A stretch of 64,000 bases of DNA from Bacillota bacterium. Lineage in GTDB: Bacteria; Bacillota_A; Clostridia; Lachnospirales; Lachnospiraceae. The DNA is taken from NCBI GenBank assembly GCA_023407175.1, contig JAEYMU010000056.1, forward strand, positions 124,001-188,000, written 5' to 3'. The translations under genes were made by a program, and so were the position numbers. Under the pieces are notes generated by a model. The model ran no database searches and was not told where the DNA came from. It was given only the letters and a program-made list of their open reading frames with translations. Below, piece by piece: positions 1-9,359 of the stretch. Positions within the stretch are counted from its first letter, which is position 1. Every line of letters starts with the position of its first letter.

Positions 1-645
1 GGCAACCGCCTTCAATTGCTTATCCAGCCGAAACTCCCGTTTATTCAGGGGAATTTTATTGTTGTCCAGGGATGACAGTTTAAGTAAATTGCTGCTTAGA
101 CTGGAAAGACGCTTGCTTTCCGCCTCAATAATATCCGCATATCGATGACGCTCTTCATTTGACAGGTCATCCTTTTTCAGTAAGGCCGCAAATCCGCTGA
201 TGGAGGTCAGCGGTGACTGAATCTCGTGTGATACGTTGGATATGAAGTCCTGTCGCATCGTTTCCAGAGAACCCAGCTTTTTTGCCATGTCATTGATGGC
301 TTCGGCAAAATCATGATGAACATCTCTGTCCCTTGTATCCAGCAGCACATCGAAATTTCCCCGTGCTATTTGCTCCAGCACATCGGTTATCCTGCTATGG
401 ACATTTTGATGCTCCTCCTGTATTTTTCGTCTGCGCAGCAGCATAGTCATACTTATTAGCAGAATGAGAAGCAGCAGCGCCGCAATACCGGAGAATACAT
501 ACGTAAGCGGCTCCGGCGGACGTCCGGTGAAGCGATAAATTATCACTGTAATTTCATTTCCTGCCATCAGAGCAGCGCTGTAAGCGGCTAATATGATAAT
601 AAATCCAAGGACAGAGGAAGGACGCTTCTGGCGTTTTTCATTCAT
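1..645 (-). CDS. Sensor histidine kinase, C-terminus cut by window edge
   Basis: The gene reads leftward and leaves the window at base 1, so only the N-terminal ~215 residues are seen. They hold two hydrophobic membrane segments (near residues 13-30 and 55-75), a HAMP-like linker, and the HisKA phosphoacceptor region with the motif SHEIQSPL, whose His is the phosphorylation site. The ATP-binding domain lies outside. Its ATG (645-643) overlaps the TGA of the response regulator upstream in an ATGA arrangement, so the two are translationally coupled and form a pair. The canonical SHELRTPL box reads SHEIQSPL, a tolerated variation. The signal sensed is unknown. A very short extracytoplasmic loop between the membrane segments suggests membrane or intracellular sensing (inference). 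Confidence 0.9.
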   Translation of the reverse strand, partial: MNEKRQKRPSSVLGFIIILAAYSAALMAGNEITVIIYRFTGRPPEPLTYVFSGIAALLLLILLISMTMLLRRRKIQEEHQNVHSRITDVLEQIARGNFDVLLDTRDRDVHHDFAEAINDMAKKLGSLETMRQDFISNVSHEIQSPLTSISGFAALLKKDDLSNEERHRYADIIEAESKRLSSLSSNLLKLSSLDNNKIPLNKREFRLDKQLKAVA

Positions 646-1319
646 GGCTCCACCTCCAGACGATAGCCCAGCCCTCGCACCGTAGTAATCTTAAAGCCCG
701 CTTGTTCCGCAGGAAACCGCTCTCTCAAACGGCTGATATGCACATCCAAAGTCCGTTCGTTGCCGTCGAAATCATATCCCCATACATCCTCAATGAGCTG
801 ATCCCGGGAAAATGTCCGTCCGGGAAAGCCCGCCAGCCTGAACAGCAGCTCGAATTCCTTCATCGGTATATCTTCCTTTACTCCCTTCAGCGTGATAGAA
901 TAGCTGTTTTTGTCAATGACTATCCCGCCGATTTGAATTATCTGGGATGCCTCGATTTTGTACCGGCGTAATAACGCCCGGACACGCAATAAAAGCTCGT
1001 CACCCTCGAAGGGTTTTGTCAGATAATCGTCTGCACCGGCCTCAAAGCCCTTTACCTTGGAGGGCAGTTCCGCTTTCGCCGTCAGCATCAGTATCGGAAG
1101 ATTTTCATAATATTTTCTTAGTTTCCGGCAAAGCTCATAGCCGTCCATATTAGGCATCATAAGATCGATGACGGCAAGATCGGGATTTTCGGAGGCAAGC
1201 TTTTGCAAGGCCTCTATTCCATCCTTTGCCTCGCAGGCATCAAAGCCGCCGTTCTTTAACAAGGCAGAAACAAGTTCACGGATATTCGGATCATCGTCTA
1301 CTATCATAATTTTGCTCAT
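642..1319 (-). CDS. OmpR-family response regulator
   Basis: The 225-residue protein has an N-terminal receiver domain (about residues 1-118) with the acidic DDD pocket at residues 8-10, the phosphoacceptor Asp in VIDLMMPNMDG, and the conserved Lys in the LTKPF motif. A C-terminal winged-helix DNA-binding domain follows (about 130-225, ending RTLDVHISRLRERF and GLGYRLE). It is the partner of the histidine kinase that starts inside its stop codon. Regulated genes cannot be named from the sequence. It is transcribed leftward, divergently from perR. Confidence 0.93.
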   Translation of the reverse strand: MSKIMIVDDDPNIRELVSALLKNGGFDACEAKDGIEALQKLASENPDLAVIDLMMPNMDGYELCRKLRKYYENLPILMLTAKAELPSKVKGFEAGADDYLTKPFEGDELLLRVRALLRRYKIEASQIIQIGGIVIDKNSYSITLKGVKEDIPMKEFELLFRLAGFPGRTFSRDQLIEDVWGYDFDGNERTLDVHISRLRERFPAEQAGFKITTVRGLGYRLEVEP

Positions 1320-1438
1320 TTTGAGTTCACCTCACTTATAATTACATTTTATATCATACCAATGTAAACGCAAATTAAACGATACACGAATTATTTACGC
1401 CAAATGCTTGTTTAAATTAATATTTTACCATTTTATTC

Positions 1439-1484
1439 TTGTTTTTTGTAATATTATTTTATATAATAATTGTAATGATTACAA
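1439..1484 (+). promoter_or_regulatory. perR-katG promoter with PerR box
   Basis: A -35 TTGTTT (1439-1444) and a -10 TATAAT (1462-1467) are spaced by 17 bp. Directly downstream, 1470-1484 is a perfect 7-1-7 inverted repeat, TTGTAAT-G-ATTACAA, matching the PerR-box consensus (TTATAATnATTATAA) at all but one position per arm. It covers the expected transcription start, so a bound repressor would block initiation. It lies upstream of the Fur-family gene and katG, which fits PerR autoregulation and peroxide induction. Confidence 0.85.
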
Positions 1485-1530
1485 ATAACATCTTCTGATC
1501 TTTATTAAAGAAAGGGCGGATGGCTTCATC

Positions 1531-4175
<2,645 letters not shown>

Positions 4176-4193
4176 CTTGAATAAAGCTCTCTT

Positions 4194-4227
4194 CATGCGG
4201 AGGATGGCCGTTGTCATCCTCCGCATG
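4194..4227 (+). terminator. Hairpin after katG (possible terminator)
   Basis: A perfect 13-bp inverted repeat (CATGCGGAGGATG at 4194-4206 and its complement at 4215-4227, 8-nt loop) begins 18 bp after katG. The downstream sequence lacks a real T-run, so it may reduce rather than stop read-through into the next small gene. Confidence 0.55.
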
Positions 4228-4255
4228 ATTATAAACAACAAAGGAAGGTGTTCCC

Positions 4256-4537
4256 ATGAATTTCTCCGGAGTAATTATAGGACTCATAACATTTTTTTGT
4301 ATAGGAGTATTCCACCCCATAGTAATAAAATGTGAATATCATTTCACAGAGAAGATATGGCCGGTATTTTTAATCTGCGGAATCATATTTTGCGGAGGCT
4401 CCCTGTTTGTCGCTCAGGATATATTAGCTGCTGCTCTCGCTGTGCTGGGTTTTTCGTCATTATGGTCTGTCAGAGAATTAAAAGAACAGGCGAGACGGGT
4501 TGAAAAGGGCTGGTTCCCAAAGAATCCAAAGCATTAG
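4256..4537 (+). CDS. DUF4491 family small membrane protein
   Basis: The 93-residue protein has three hydrophobic segments (about 4-22, 33-50 and 52-68) and a basic C-terminal tail ending RRVEKGWFPKNPKH, the hallmark of the DUF4491 family found mostly in gut and environmental Clostridia. The conserved VRELKEQARRV segment precedes it. Function is unknown. It starts after AAGGAAGG, 80 bp downstream of katG, but a hairpin separates it from that gene. Its main value here is as a taxonomic marker for Lachnospiraceae-like bacteria. Confidence 0.85.
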   Translation: MNFSGVIIGLITFFCIGVFHPIVIKCEYHFTEKIWPVFLICGIIFCGGSLFVAQDILAAALAVLGFSSLWSVRELKEQARRVEKGWFPKNPKH

Positions 4538-4620
4538 CTGTTCTGCGGTTAGGTTCCAATATAAAGACCCCGGCTGCGGGAACAGGATTTCCTCAATACA
4601 GGTTGGAGTACACAATACAA

Positions 4621-4670
4621 AATTTGTCCTTCTGATTCGTACAGGATCGTTCGCCTCAGAAGGACAAATT
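4621..4670. terminator. Bidirectional terminator-like hairpin
   Basis: Arms AATTTGTCCTTCTGA (4621-4635) and TCAGAAGGACAAATT (4656-4670) form a perfect 15-bp stem with a 20-nt loop, flanked by TTATTT on the right and A-rich sequence on the left. It lies between convergent genes (DUF4491 and the flavin-reductase-like gene) and probably terminates both. Confidence 0.7.
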
Positions 4671-4713
4671 TTATTTCGCGTTCTACAAACAGTGCATTAT
4701 GGAAACCCTAAAA

Positions 4714-5106
4714 TTAGAAATGAATTACTTTCGGTGCCTCTTTGAAAGAATAAATAGTCGCTGTGGCATCCTTGAGATAAAGGACCTGGCAATTACCATC
4801 GTCGGCTTTGTACATATTTTGCACCGACGGATATGCGTCCAGCATATGCTGCCTTACTTCCACTCTATCATCCTCAACGACAATAGCCTCCACACGAATC
4901 CAATTTGCACCCGACATACCGCAGATTTCAACCTTGGGATTTGCTGTCATTTGCTTAGATACCTTTTTAACCTTACCGGTTTGAATGTATAGCTTATCCT
5001 CAAAGATATCTACCGTGCCAAAGGGCCGGACTCTAGGCTGGTCACCCTCAACAGTTGCCAGATAATATGTTCCGCACTCTTTTAAAAATTCATAAACCTC
5101 TTTCAT
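4714..5106 (-). CDS. Pyridoxamine 5'-phosphate oxidase-like FMN-binding protein
   Basis: The 130-residue single-domain protein has the split-barrel fold pattern of the PNPOx/Pnp-like family: YYLATVEGDQPRVRPFG near the N-terminus, the strand KLYIQTGKVKKVSKQM, then NPKVEICGM. These small clostridial proteins usually bind FMN or F420-like flavins and are annotated as pyridoxamine 5'-phosphate oxidase family, but few are real PNP oxidases. The substrate cannot be inferred. A GGAAGG ribosome site precedes the ATG. Confidence 0.85.
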   Translation of the reverse strand: MKEVYEFLKECGTYYLATVEGDQPRVRPFGTVDIFEDKLYIQTGKVKKVSKQMTANPKVEICGMSGANWIRVEAIVVEDDRVEVRQHMLDAYPSVQNMYKADDGNCQVLYLKDATATIYSFKEAPKVIHF

Positions 5107-5260
5107 ATTTAACCTTCCGTTTCTATAAAAATATGACTTTTGACTGCTGTTTCAAGCATATTAAATCATAGTACATTAAGATGTTCAAGTACGATCTTTT
5201 CATAGCGTTAGTATCTTATTGGATACCTATACTCCCGCTTTTACCGATACCTTAACTCCT

Positions 5261-5812
5261 CTAGAATCCAAAGCTCTCATAATCACCCTTGGTAAATCTA
5301 TGATAAATGACATGACAATTTTCAAATTTTAGGCAATACCTGTATGCATCCGGCTTTCCGTCTTTATAATATATTAGGTAATCAAATTCATCATTATTCA
5401 TTTTTTCACAAATAACATCATTTGAATACTTATGAAATATTTGTAATATTTCATCTAACGTGCAATTATGACTACTGATTTTTTCAATAAATTCTTTTAA
5501 AAAGTAATTTTCATCCAGCTTTTCATGTACATAATCAACTCCGCTGGAAGGTATGATAAAGCAAAATCTTGTATCCTTATTGGAATATTCCACATTTCCT
5601 AACCGGCTTTTGGTAAAATCACAAAACTGGTCCAATACTTTGTATAATTCAGTGATAACGTAGGACTCACCCAGCAAATTGCAAATCGATTCCATAGGGT
5701 AATATAATCTTATGGTCTCACTTTTATAGCCAATTTTAATTTGTTCTTCTTTTATAACGTCTATTATATTATTTTCCAGTGCTTTAAACGCTGATTCATA
5801 TTTAAGCTGCAT
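5261..5812 (-). CDS. DUF3877-like hypothetical protein
   Basis: This is a 183-residue soluble protein without signal peptide or membrane segment. The stretch EEQIKIGYKSETIRLYYP near the N-terminus resembles the DUF3877 family of Lachnospiraceae; that assignment is from memory and moderate. The rest is charged and mixed alpha/beta in character, with no catalytic motif that I can name. AGGAGGG lies 5 nt before the ATG. It appears monocistronic. Confidence 0.65.
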   Translation of the reverse strand: MQLKYESAFKALENNIIDVIKEEQIKIGYKSETIRLYYPMESICNLLGESYVITELYKVLDQFCDFTKSRLGNVEYSNKDTRFCFIIPSSGVDYVHEKLDENYFLKEFIEKISSHNCTLDEILQIFHKYSNDVICEKMNNDEFDYLIYYKDGKPDAYRYCLKFENCHVIYHRFTKGDYESFGF

Positions 5813-6012
5813 ATTTTCCCTCCTAAAATCAAATATTTATTATGTATTTGTGAAATGCCTTCAGCCGGTAAGCTTTCCAATCCACCGATGAAAAATTCTT
5901 CCTTCCCAAATAACAGTTGAGTGTCCGCTCAATCATTTACATTATAAAATTTGACTATCCTGTTGTCAATAAAAACCTCACCGCTATTGTTTGACTAACC
6001 TCATAGTTATGT

Positions 6013-6041
6013 TTGACATATTTTATAAGAAAGGATACTAT
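6013..6041 (+). promoter_or_regulatory. SigA-type promoter of first arsR gene
   Basis: TTGACA (6013-6018) and TACTAT (6036-6041) are 17 bp apart and end 57 bp before the start codon. TTTGACT-like sequences are repeated just upstream (around 5950 and 5992), and a TTGAG-CTCAA inverted repeat lies near 5925. These are candidate regulator sites but are not convincing operators on their own. Confidence 0.7.
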
Positions 6042-6098
6042 AGAAAATATAGAAGTTTTTCATAGTCCGAAAGAAAACCGTTTCAAAGGAGTTCCTAT

Positions 6099-6470
6099 AT
6101 GAGCAACATAACAATGCCCCATGACCACGGTCAAAATATTGAAAAAGTATTAGAACAGATGCCGGAGGCCTCACAGTTCCTGGAAGCTTCCATGACCTTT
6201 CAGCAGCTCTGTGACGGGTCGCGCCTGCGTATTCTGTGGCTTCTCTGCCACTCGGAGGAATGCGTCTCCAATATTGCAGCTGCTGTAAACATGAGTGACG
6301 CTGCTGTCTCCCATCATTTGAAAACTCTGAAATTAAACGGCCTCATTACCAGCCGGCGGGACGGCAAGGAAGTGTATTATACGCTGTCAGACAGCAAAAG
6401 AGCCCGTCTGGTGCATCAAATGATTGATGATTACTTTCAATTGAATTGCCCTACGAATCCTTATTCTTAA
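6099..6470 (+). CDS. ArsR/SmtB-family metal-responsive repressor
   Basis: The 123-residue winged-helix protein has a recognition region NMSDAAVSHHLKTLKLNGLI and the wing RRDGKEVYYTL. The helix before the reader carries CHSEECVSNIA in place of the ELCVCDL metal-box motif, so Cys ligands are retained in modified form. A His-rich N-terminus (MPHDHG) and a C-terminal VHQMIDDYFQLNC could add ligands. It faces the Cd/Zn ATPase gene convergently and shares a terminator with it. The likely role is a repressor that leaves DNA on binding a soft or divalent metal. Which metal is not decided by the sequence. Confidence 0.88.
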   Translation: MSNITMPHDHGQNIEKVLEQMPEASQFLEASMTFQQLCDGSRLRILWLLCHSEECVSNIAAAVNMSDAAVSHHLKTLKLNGLITSRRDGKEVYYTLSDSKRARLVHQMIDDYFQLNCPTNPYS

Positions 6471-6490
6471 CTTTATTACAAAATTTAGTA

Positions 6491-6547
6491 AAAAACTATT
6501 TTAAACCGGTGCATTCACCATATGGTCACCGATTCAAAATAGTTTTT
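6491..6547. terminator. Bidirectional terminator between arsR and P-type ATPase
   Basis: A 21-nt stem with two mismatches joins 6491-6511 (AAAAACTATTTT...) to 6527-6547 (...AAAATAGTTTTT) over a 15-nt loop. A-rich and T-rich flanks on both sides make it function in both directions between convergent genes. Confidence 0.85.
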
Positions 6548-6554
6548 ATATTTA

Positions 6555-8405
6555 TTATATCTTTTTTATATTCAAGGCACGGATTGCGTTCAGGATAGCA
6601 ATTACAGATACGCCTACATCAGAGAATACGGCGGCCCACATGGATGCCAGGCCAAAGGCTCCAAGAACCAGCACAACTCCCTTTACTCCTAACGCCAGAA
6701 CAATATTTTGTCTTACAATCCGGAGTGTCTTTTTGGATATCTTCATAATCCTGGCAATCTTGGAAGGCTCATCTGTCATGATAACCACATCAGCTGCTTC
6801 TATCGCTGCGTCCGATCCCAGACCGCCCATGGCAATACCGATATCCGCTCTGGCCAGAACCGGTGCATCATTAATACCGTCACCGACAAATACCAGCTTT
6901 CCTTTTGCACTTTTTTCCTGCATGAGCTCTTCCATACGCTCCACCTTGTCTGCAGGAAGCAATTCCGTATAAGCCTGATCCAGTTTTAATTCGCCTGCGA
7001 CCTTTCGGCCAACCGCATCCGCATCTCCCGTCAGCATGACGGTTTTTCTAATTCCCGCTGCCTTCAGCTCCTGTATTGCCCTACGGGAATCTTCCTTTAT
7101 TTCATCCTCAATGCAGATATAGCCCGCATACCTGCCCTCGATAGATAAATGTACTATGGTTCCTGCTGATGCAGCATTGTGATATGGGATATTCTCCTTT
7201 TGCATCAGCTTTACATTGCCTGCCAGGATTTCCTTCCCGTCAATGACAGCCTTCACACCGTGGCCTGCGATTTCTTCTATGTCGGAAATACGGGAAGAGT
7301 CCACCTCTTTCCCATAAGCCTCCTTTATGGAAATGGCAATAGGATGATTGGAGTAATCTTCTGCATAAGCCGCAGCCTCTAATAATTCATCGGCAGTCAT
7401 CTCCTCCGGCTGAATTTTACTTACTGCAAAGGAGCCCTTGGTTAAGGTTCCTGTTTTATCAAAAACAACGATCTCCGTATCAGCCAACGCCTCCAGATAA
7501 TTGCTGCCCTTCACCAGAACACCGGATTTTGAAGCACCGCCAATTCCGCCGAAAAAGCTTAAAGGAATGGATATGACAAGGGCACAGGGACAGGAAATAA
7601 CCAGAAAGGTTAATGCACGTGCTACCCAGATATTGAATTCCTGACCTGTAATCAAGGGCGGCAATACAGCCAGTAATACCGCTGCGATAACAACAATAGG
7701 GGTATAATATCTTGCAAACTTTGTAATGAAGTTTTCACTTTTGCTTTTCTTGTCGCCGGCATTTTCCACCAGCTCAAGAATTTTGGCTACGGTTGACTGT
7801 CCAAATTCCTTTGTAACTCGAACAGTTAGACGCCCTGTCTGGTTAATACAGCCGCTGATGATATCCTGCCCTGCCTTTATATCCCTCGGCACAGACTCAC
7901 CGGTTAAAGCAGAGGTGTCGACAGAGGAAATACCTTCTGTCACAATACCGTCTAACGGTATCCGCTCTCCCGGCTTTACCACAACAATATCACCTACCTG
8001 TACCTCCTCTGGGTCTACCTGCACCAGCTGTCCTTCACGAAGTACATTGGCATAATCCGGCCGTATATCCATCAGCTCTGAAATAGAACGGCGGGATTTA
8101 GACACTGCATAGGACTGGAACCATTCGCCTACCTGATAAAACAGCATAACCGCAACGCCCTCCGGATATTCCCCTAGAAAAAAGGCTCCTACGGTTGCCA
8201 CTGCCATCAGAAAATTTTCATCGAAAACCTGACCATGCAATATGTTCCGGAGGGCTTTTAAGAGAATGTCTCCTCCAATAATCCCATATACCACTAAAAA
8301 GACAGCTAATTTTGCAATTCCCTCCACAGGCAGAAGAATTGCTATGGTGTAAAGTACACCTGATATGAGAATACGAAGTAACTGCTTTTTTTCTCTTCTT
8401 GACAT
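6555..8405 (-). CDS. Zn/Cd-type P1B ATPase without HMA domain
   Basis: This is a heavy-metal efflux ATPase. The ATG at 8405 is preferred because AGGAGG lies 9 nt upstream, whereas the in-frame GTG at 8414 touches that site. The 616-residue protein has membrane helices, an actuator domain with TGES (about 168), the CPC metal-translocation motif (about 272-274), the phosphorylated Asp in DKTGTLT (about 316), and GDGINDAPVLARADIGIAMG. Together with the C-terminal membrane pair these place it in the ZntA/CadA group (Zn2+, Cd2+, Pb2+). It lacks an N-terminal metal-binding domain; a stand-alone HMA protein is encoded just upstream in the same operon. It is about 55% identical by eye to the second ATPase downstream. 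Confidence 0.95.
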   Translation of the reverse strand: MSRREKKQLLRILISGVLYTIAILLPVEGIAKLAVFLVVYGIIGGDILLKALRNILHGQVFDENFLMAVATVGAFFLGEYPEGVAVMLFYQVGEWFQSYAVSKSRRSISELMDIRPDYANVLREGQLVQVDPEEVQVGDIVVVKPGERIPLDGIVTEGISSVDTSALTGESVPRDIKAGQDIISGCINQTGRLTVRVTKEFGQSTVAKILELVENAGDKKSKSENFITKFARYYTPIVVIAAVLLAVLPPLITGQEFNIWVARALTFLVISCPCALVISIPLSFFGGIGGASKSGVLVKGSNYLEALADTEIVVFDKTGTLTKGSFAVSKIQPEEMTADELLEAAAYAEDYSNHPIAISIKEAYGKEVDSSRISDIEEIAGHGVKAVIDGKEILAGNVKLMQKENIPYHNAASAGTIVHLSIEGRYAGYICIEDEIKEDSRRAIQELKAAGIRKTVMLTGDADAVGRKVAGELKLDQAYTELLPADKVERMEELMQEKSAKGKLVFVGDGINDAPVLARADIGIAMGGLGSDAAIEAADVVIMTDEPSKIARIMKISKKTLRIVRQNIVLALGVKGVVLVLGAFGLASMWAAVFSDVGVSVIAILNAIRALNIKKI

Positions 8406-8436
8406 ATCTGTCACCCTCCTAACGATGTCCCTGCCT

Positions 8437-8655
8437 TTATGCCTTTACAGTTACATCCGGTTCAATTTTTTTAATTATCTTTTTTGCCTCGCCTAATACA
8501 GCTTCATATTTATCATCGGGGGCCTCCAGCTCCATCTTTTGGCTCAAAAAATTAACCTTGACATCCACTACTCCCTCCAGCTTTTTCACAGCATTTTCAA
8601 TCTTAGCTGCACAGTTTGCACAATCCAGATCCACTAATTTAATTGTCTTTTTCAT
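8437..8655 (-). CDS. Stand-alone HMA-domain metal-binding protein
   Basis: The 72-residue ferredoxin-like heavy-metal-associated domain has the metal motif DCANC (residues 11-15) near the N-terminus. It is the size of CopZ-like chaperones, but the acidic residue before the first Cys resembles Zn/Cd-binding domains of ZntA. It precedes the HMA-less ATPase by 31 bp in the same direction. The natural reading is a detached metal-binding domain that feeds that pump. AAAGGAG precedes the ATG. Confidence 0.93.
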   Translation of the reverse strand: MKKTIKLVDLDCANCAAKIENAVKKLEGVVDVKVNFLSQKMELEAPDDKYEAVLGEAKKIIKKIEPDVTVKA

Positions 8656-8730
8656 TATAATTTCTCCTTTCTATAAAAATATGAATAATTGAATTGGTAA
8701 CAACTAGAATTAAACATTTTATCAATCAAG

Positions 8731-8875
8731 CAATTGTTTAATTGTTTAATCTTAGTATATGCACCTCGCTATGATTTGTCAATTGCTTTTTTATATAATA
8801 AATTTTCTTTCCTCATTGACATATACTTGCAATATTACTATAATAACAATTGAAAAAGCATTCAACTATTCAATT
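8731..8875. promoter_or_regulatory. Divergent control region of HMA-ATPase and arsR genes
   Basis: The rightward promoter is consensus: TTGACA 8816-8821, 17 bp, TATAAT 8839-8844. At 8860-8875, just past the expected start, lies ATTCAACTATTCAATT, repeated without change at 9308-9323 before the second ATPase. A second element, CAATTGTTTAAT (8731-8742, with a further overlapping copy to 8750), recurs at 9319-9330. These TTCAA/TTGAA-rich imperfect inverted repeats resemble CadC/SmtB operators and probably bind the ArsR protein encoded at 8891. Confidence 0.75.
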
Positions 8876-8890
8876 AAGGAGGTTCCCCCT

Positions 8891-9259
8891 ATGAGTATCT
8901 ATACGGCAGATGTTGACAGATGTGACTGTAATATTATTCATGAGGCTGTAGTAAATGATGTCAGGGAACACATGCCCGATGAAGAGAATTTAATGGATCT
9001 GGCCGATTTATTTAAGGTATTTGGCGATTCAACACGCGTGAAAATCCTCTGTGCCTTATTTCGCGCAGAAATGTGTGTCTGTGATATTGCCGTTCTTTTA
9101 GGCATGACCAAATCCTCCATCTCCCACCAACTCAGACTGCTCAAACATGTGAAGCTGGTAAATTACCGTAAGGAGGGCAAGGTTGTCTACTATTCGTTAG
9201 CAGATGAACACGTGAAAACGATCTTTGACCAGGCCATGATACATGTATGTGAAAAGTAA
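8891..9259 (+). CDS. CadC/SmtB-type metal-sensing repressor
   Basis: The start is ATG 8891, 10 nt after GGAGG; longer upstream reading is AT-rich promoter sequence. The 122-residue ArsR-family protein carries an N-terminal DRCDCNIIHE segment and the helix alpha-3 metal box EMCVCDIA, together matching the CadC Cys4 thiolate site for Cd/Pb/Zn. Near the C-terminus D-x-H-(x10)-H-x2-E (DEHV...MIHVCE) matches the alpha-5 zinc site of SmtB/CzrA. Both sites appear intact. Shared operator sequences in front of the HMA-ATPase operon, its own gene and the next ATPase suggest it controls all three. Confidence 0.92.
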   Translation: MSIYTADVDRCDCNIIHEAVVNDVREHMPDEENLMDLADLFKVFGDSTRVKILCALFRAEMCVCDIAVLLGMTKSSISHQLRLLKHVKLVNYRKEGKVVYYSLADEHVKTIFDQAMIHVCEK

Positions 9260-9307
9260 TTTGCCCTGGAAGCAAAGGGCTAATTTTGCTTTAATGGTTG
9301 AATACAG

Positions 9308-9330
9308 ATTCAACTATTCAATTGTTTAAT
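9308..9330. promoter_or_regulatory. Operator upstream of second P-type ATPase
   Basis: The 16-base ATTCAACTATTCAATT (9308-9323) is identical to 8860-8875 and overlaps CAATTGTTTAAT (9319-9330), identical to 8731-8742. It lies in the 100-bp gap between the repressor and the second ATPase, which supports control by the same ArsR protein. Confidence 0.75.
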
Positions 9331-9359
9331 TATAAAAATCAATAAAAGCATAAAAGAAA

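Noticed and set aside
4500..4992. Plus-strand frames over the 3' end of the DUF4491 and flavin-like genes
   Set aside because: They overlap real genes on the other strand or the hairpin, without ribosome sites or recognisable families.
8759..8890. N-terminal extension of the CadC-like regulator
   Set aside because: The extension runs through the promoter and operator, and GGAGG lies just before ATG 8891.
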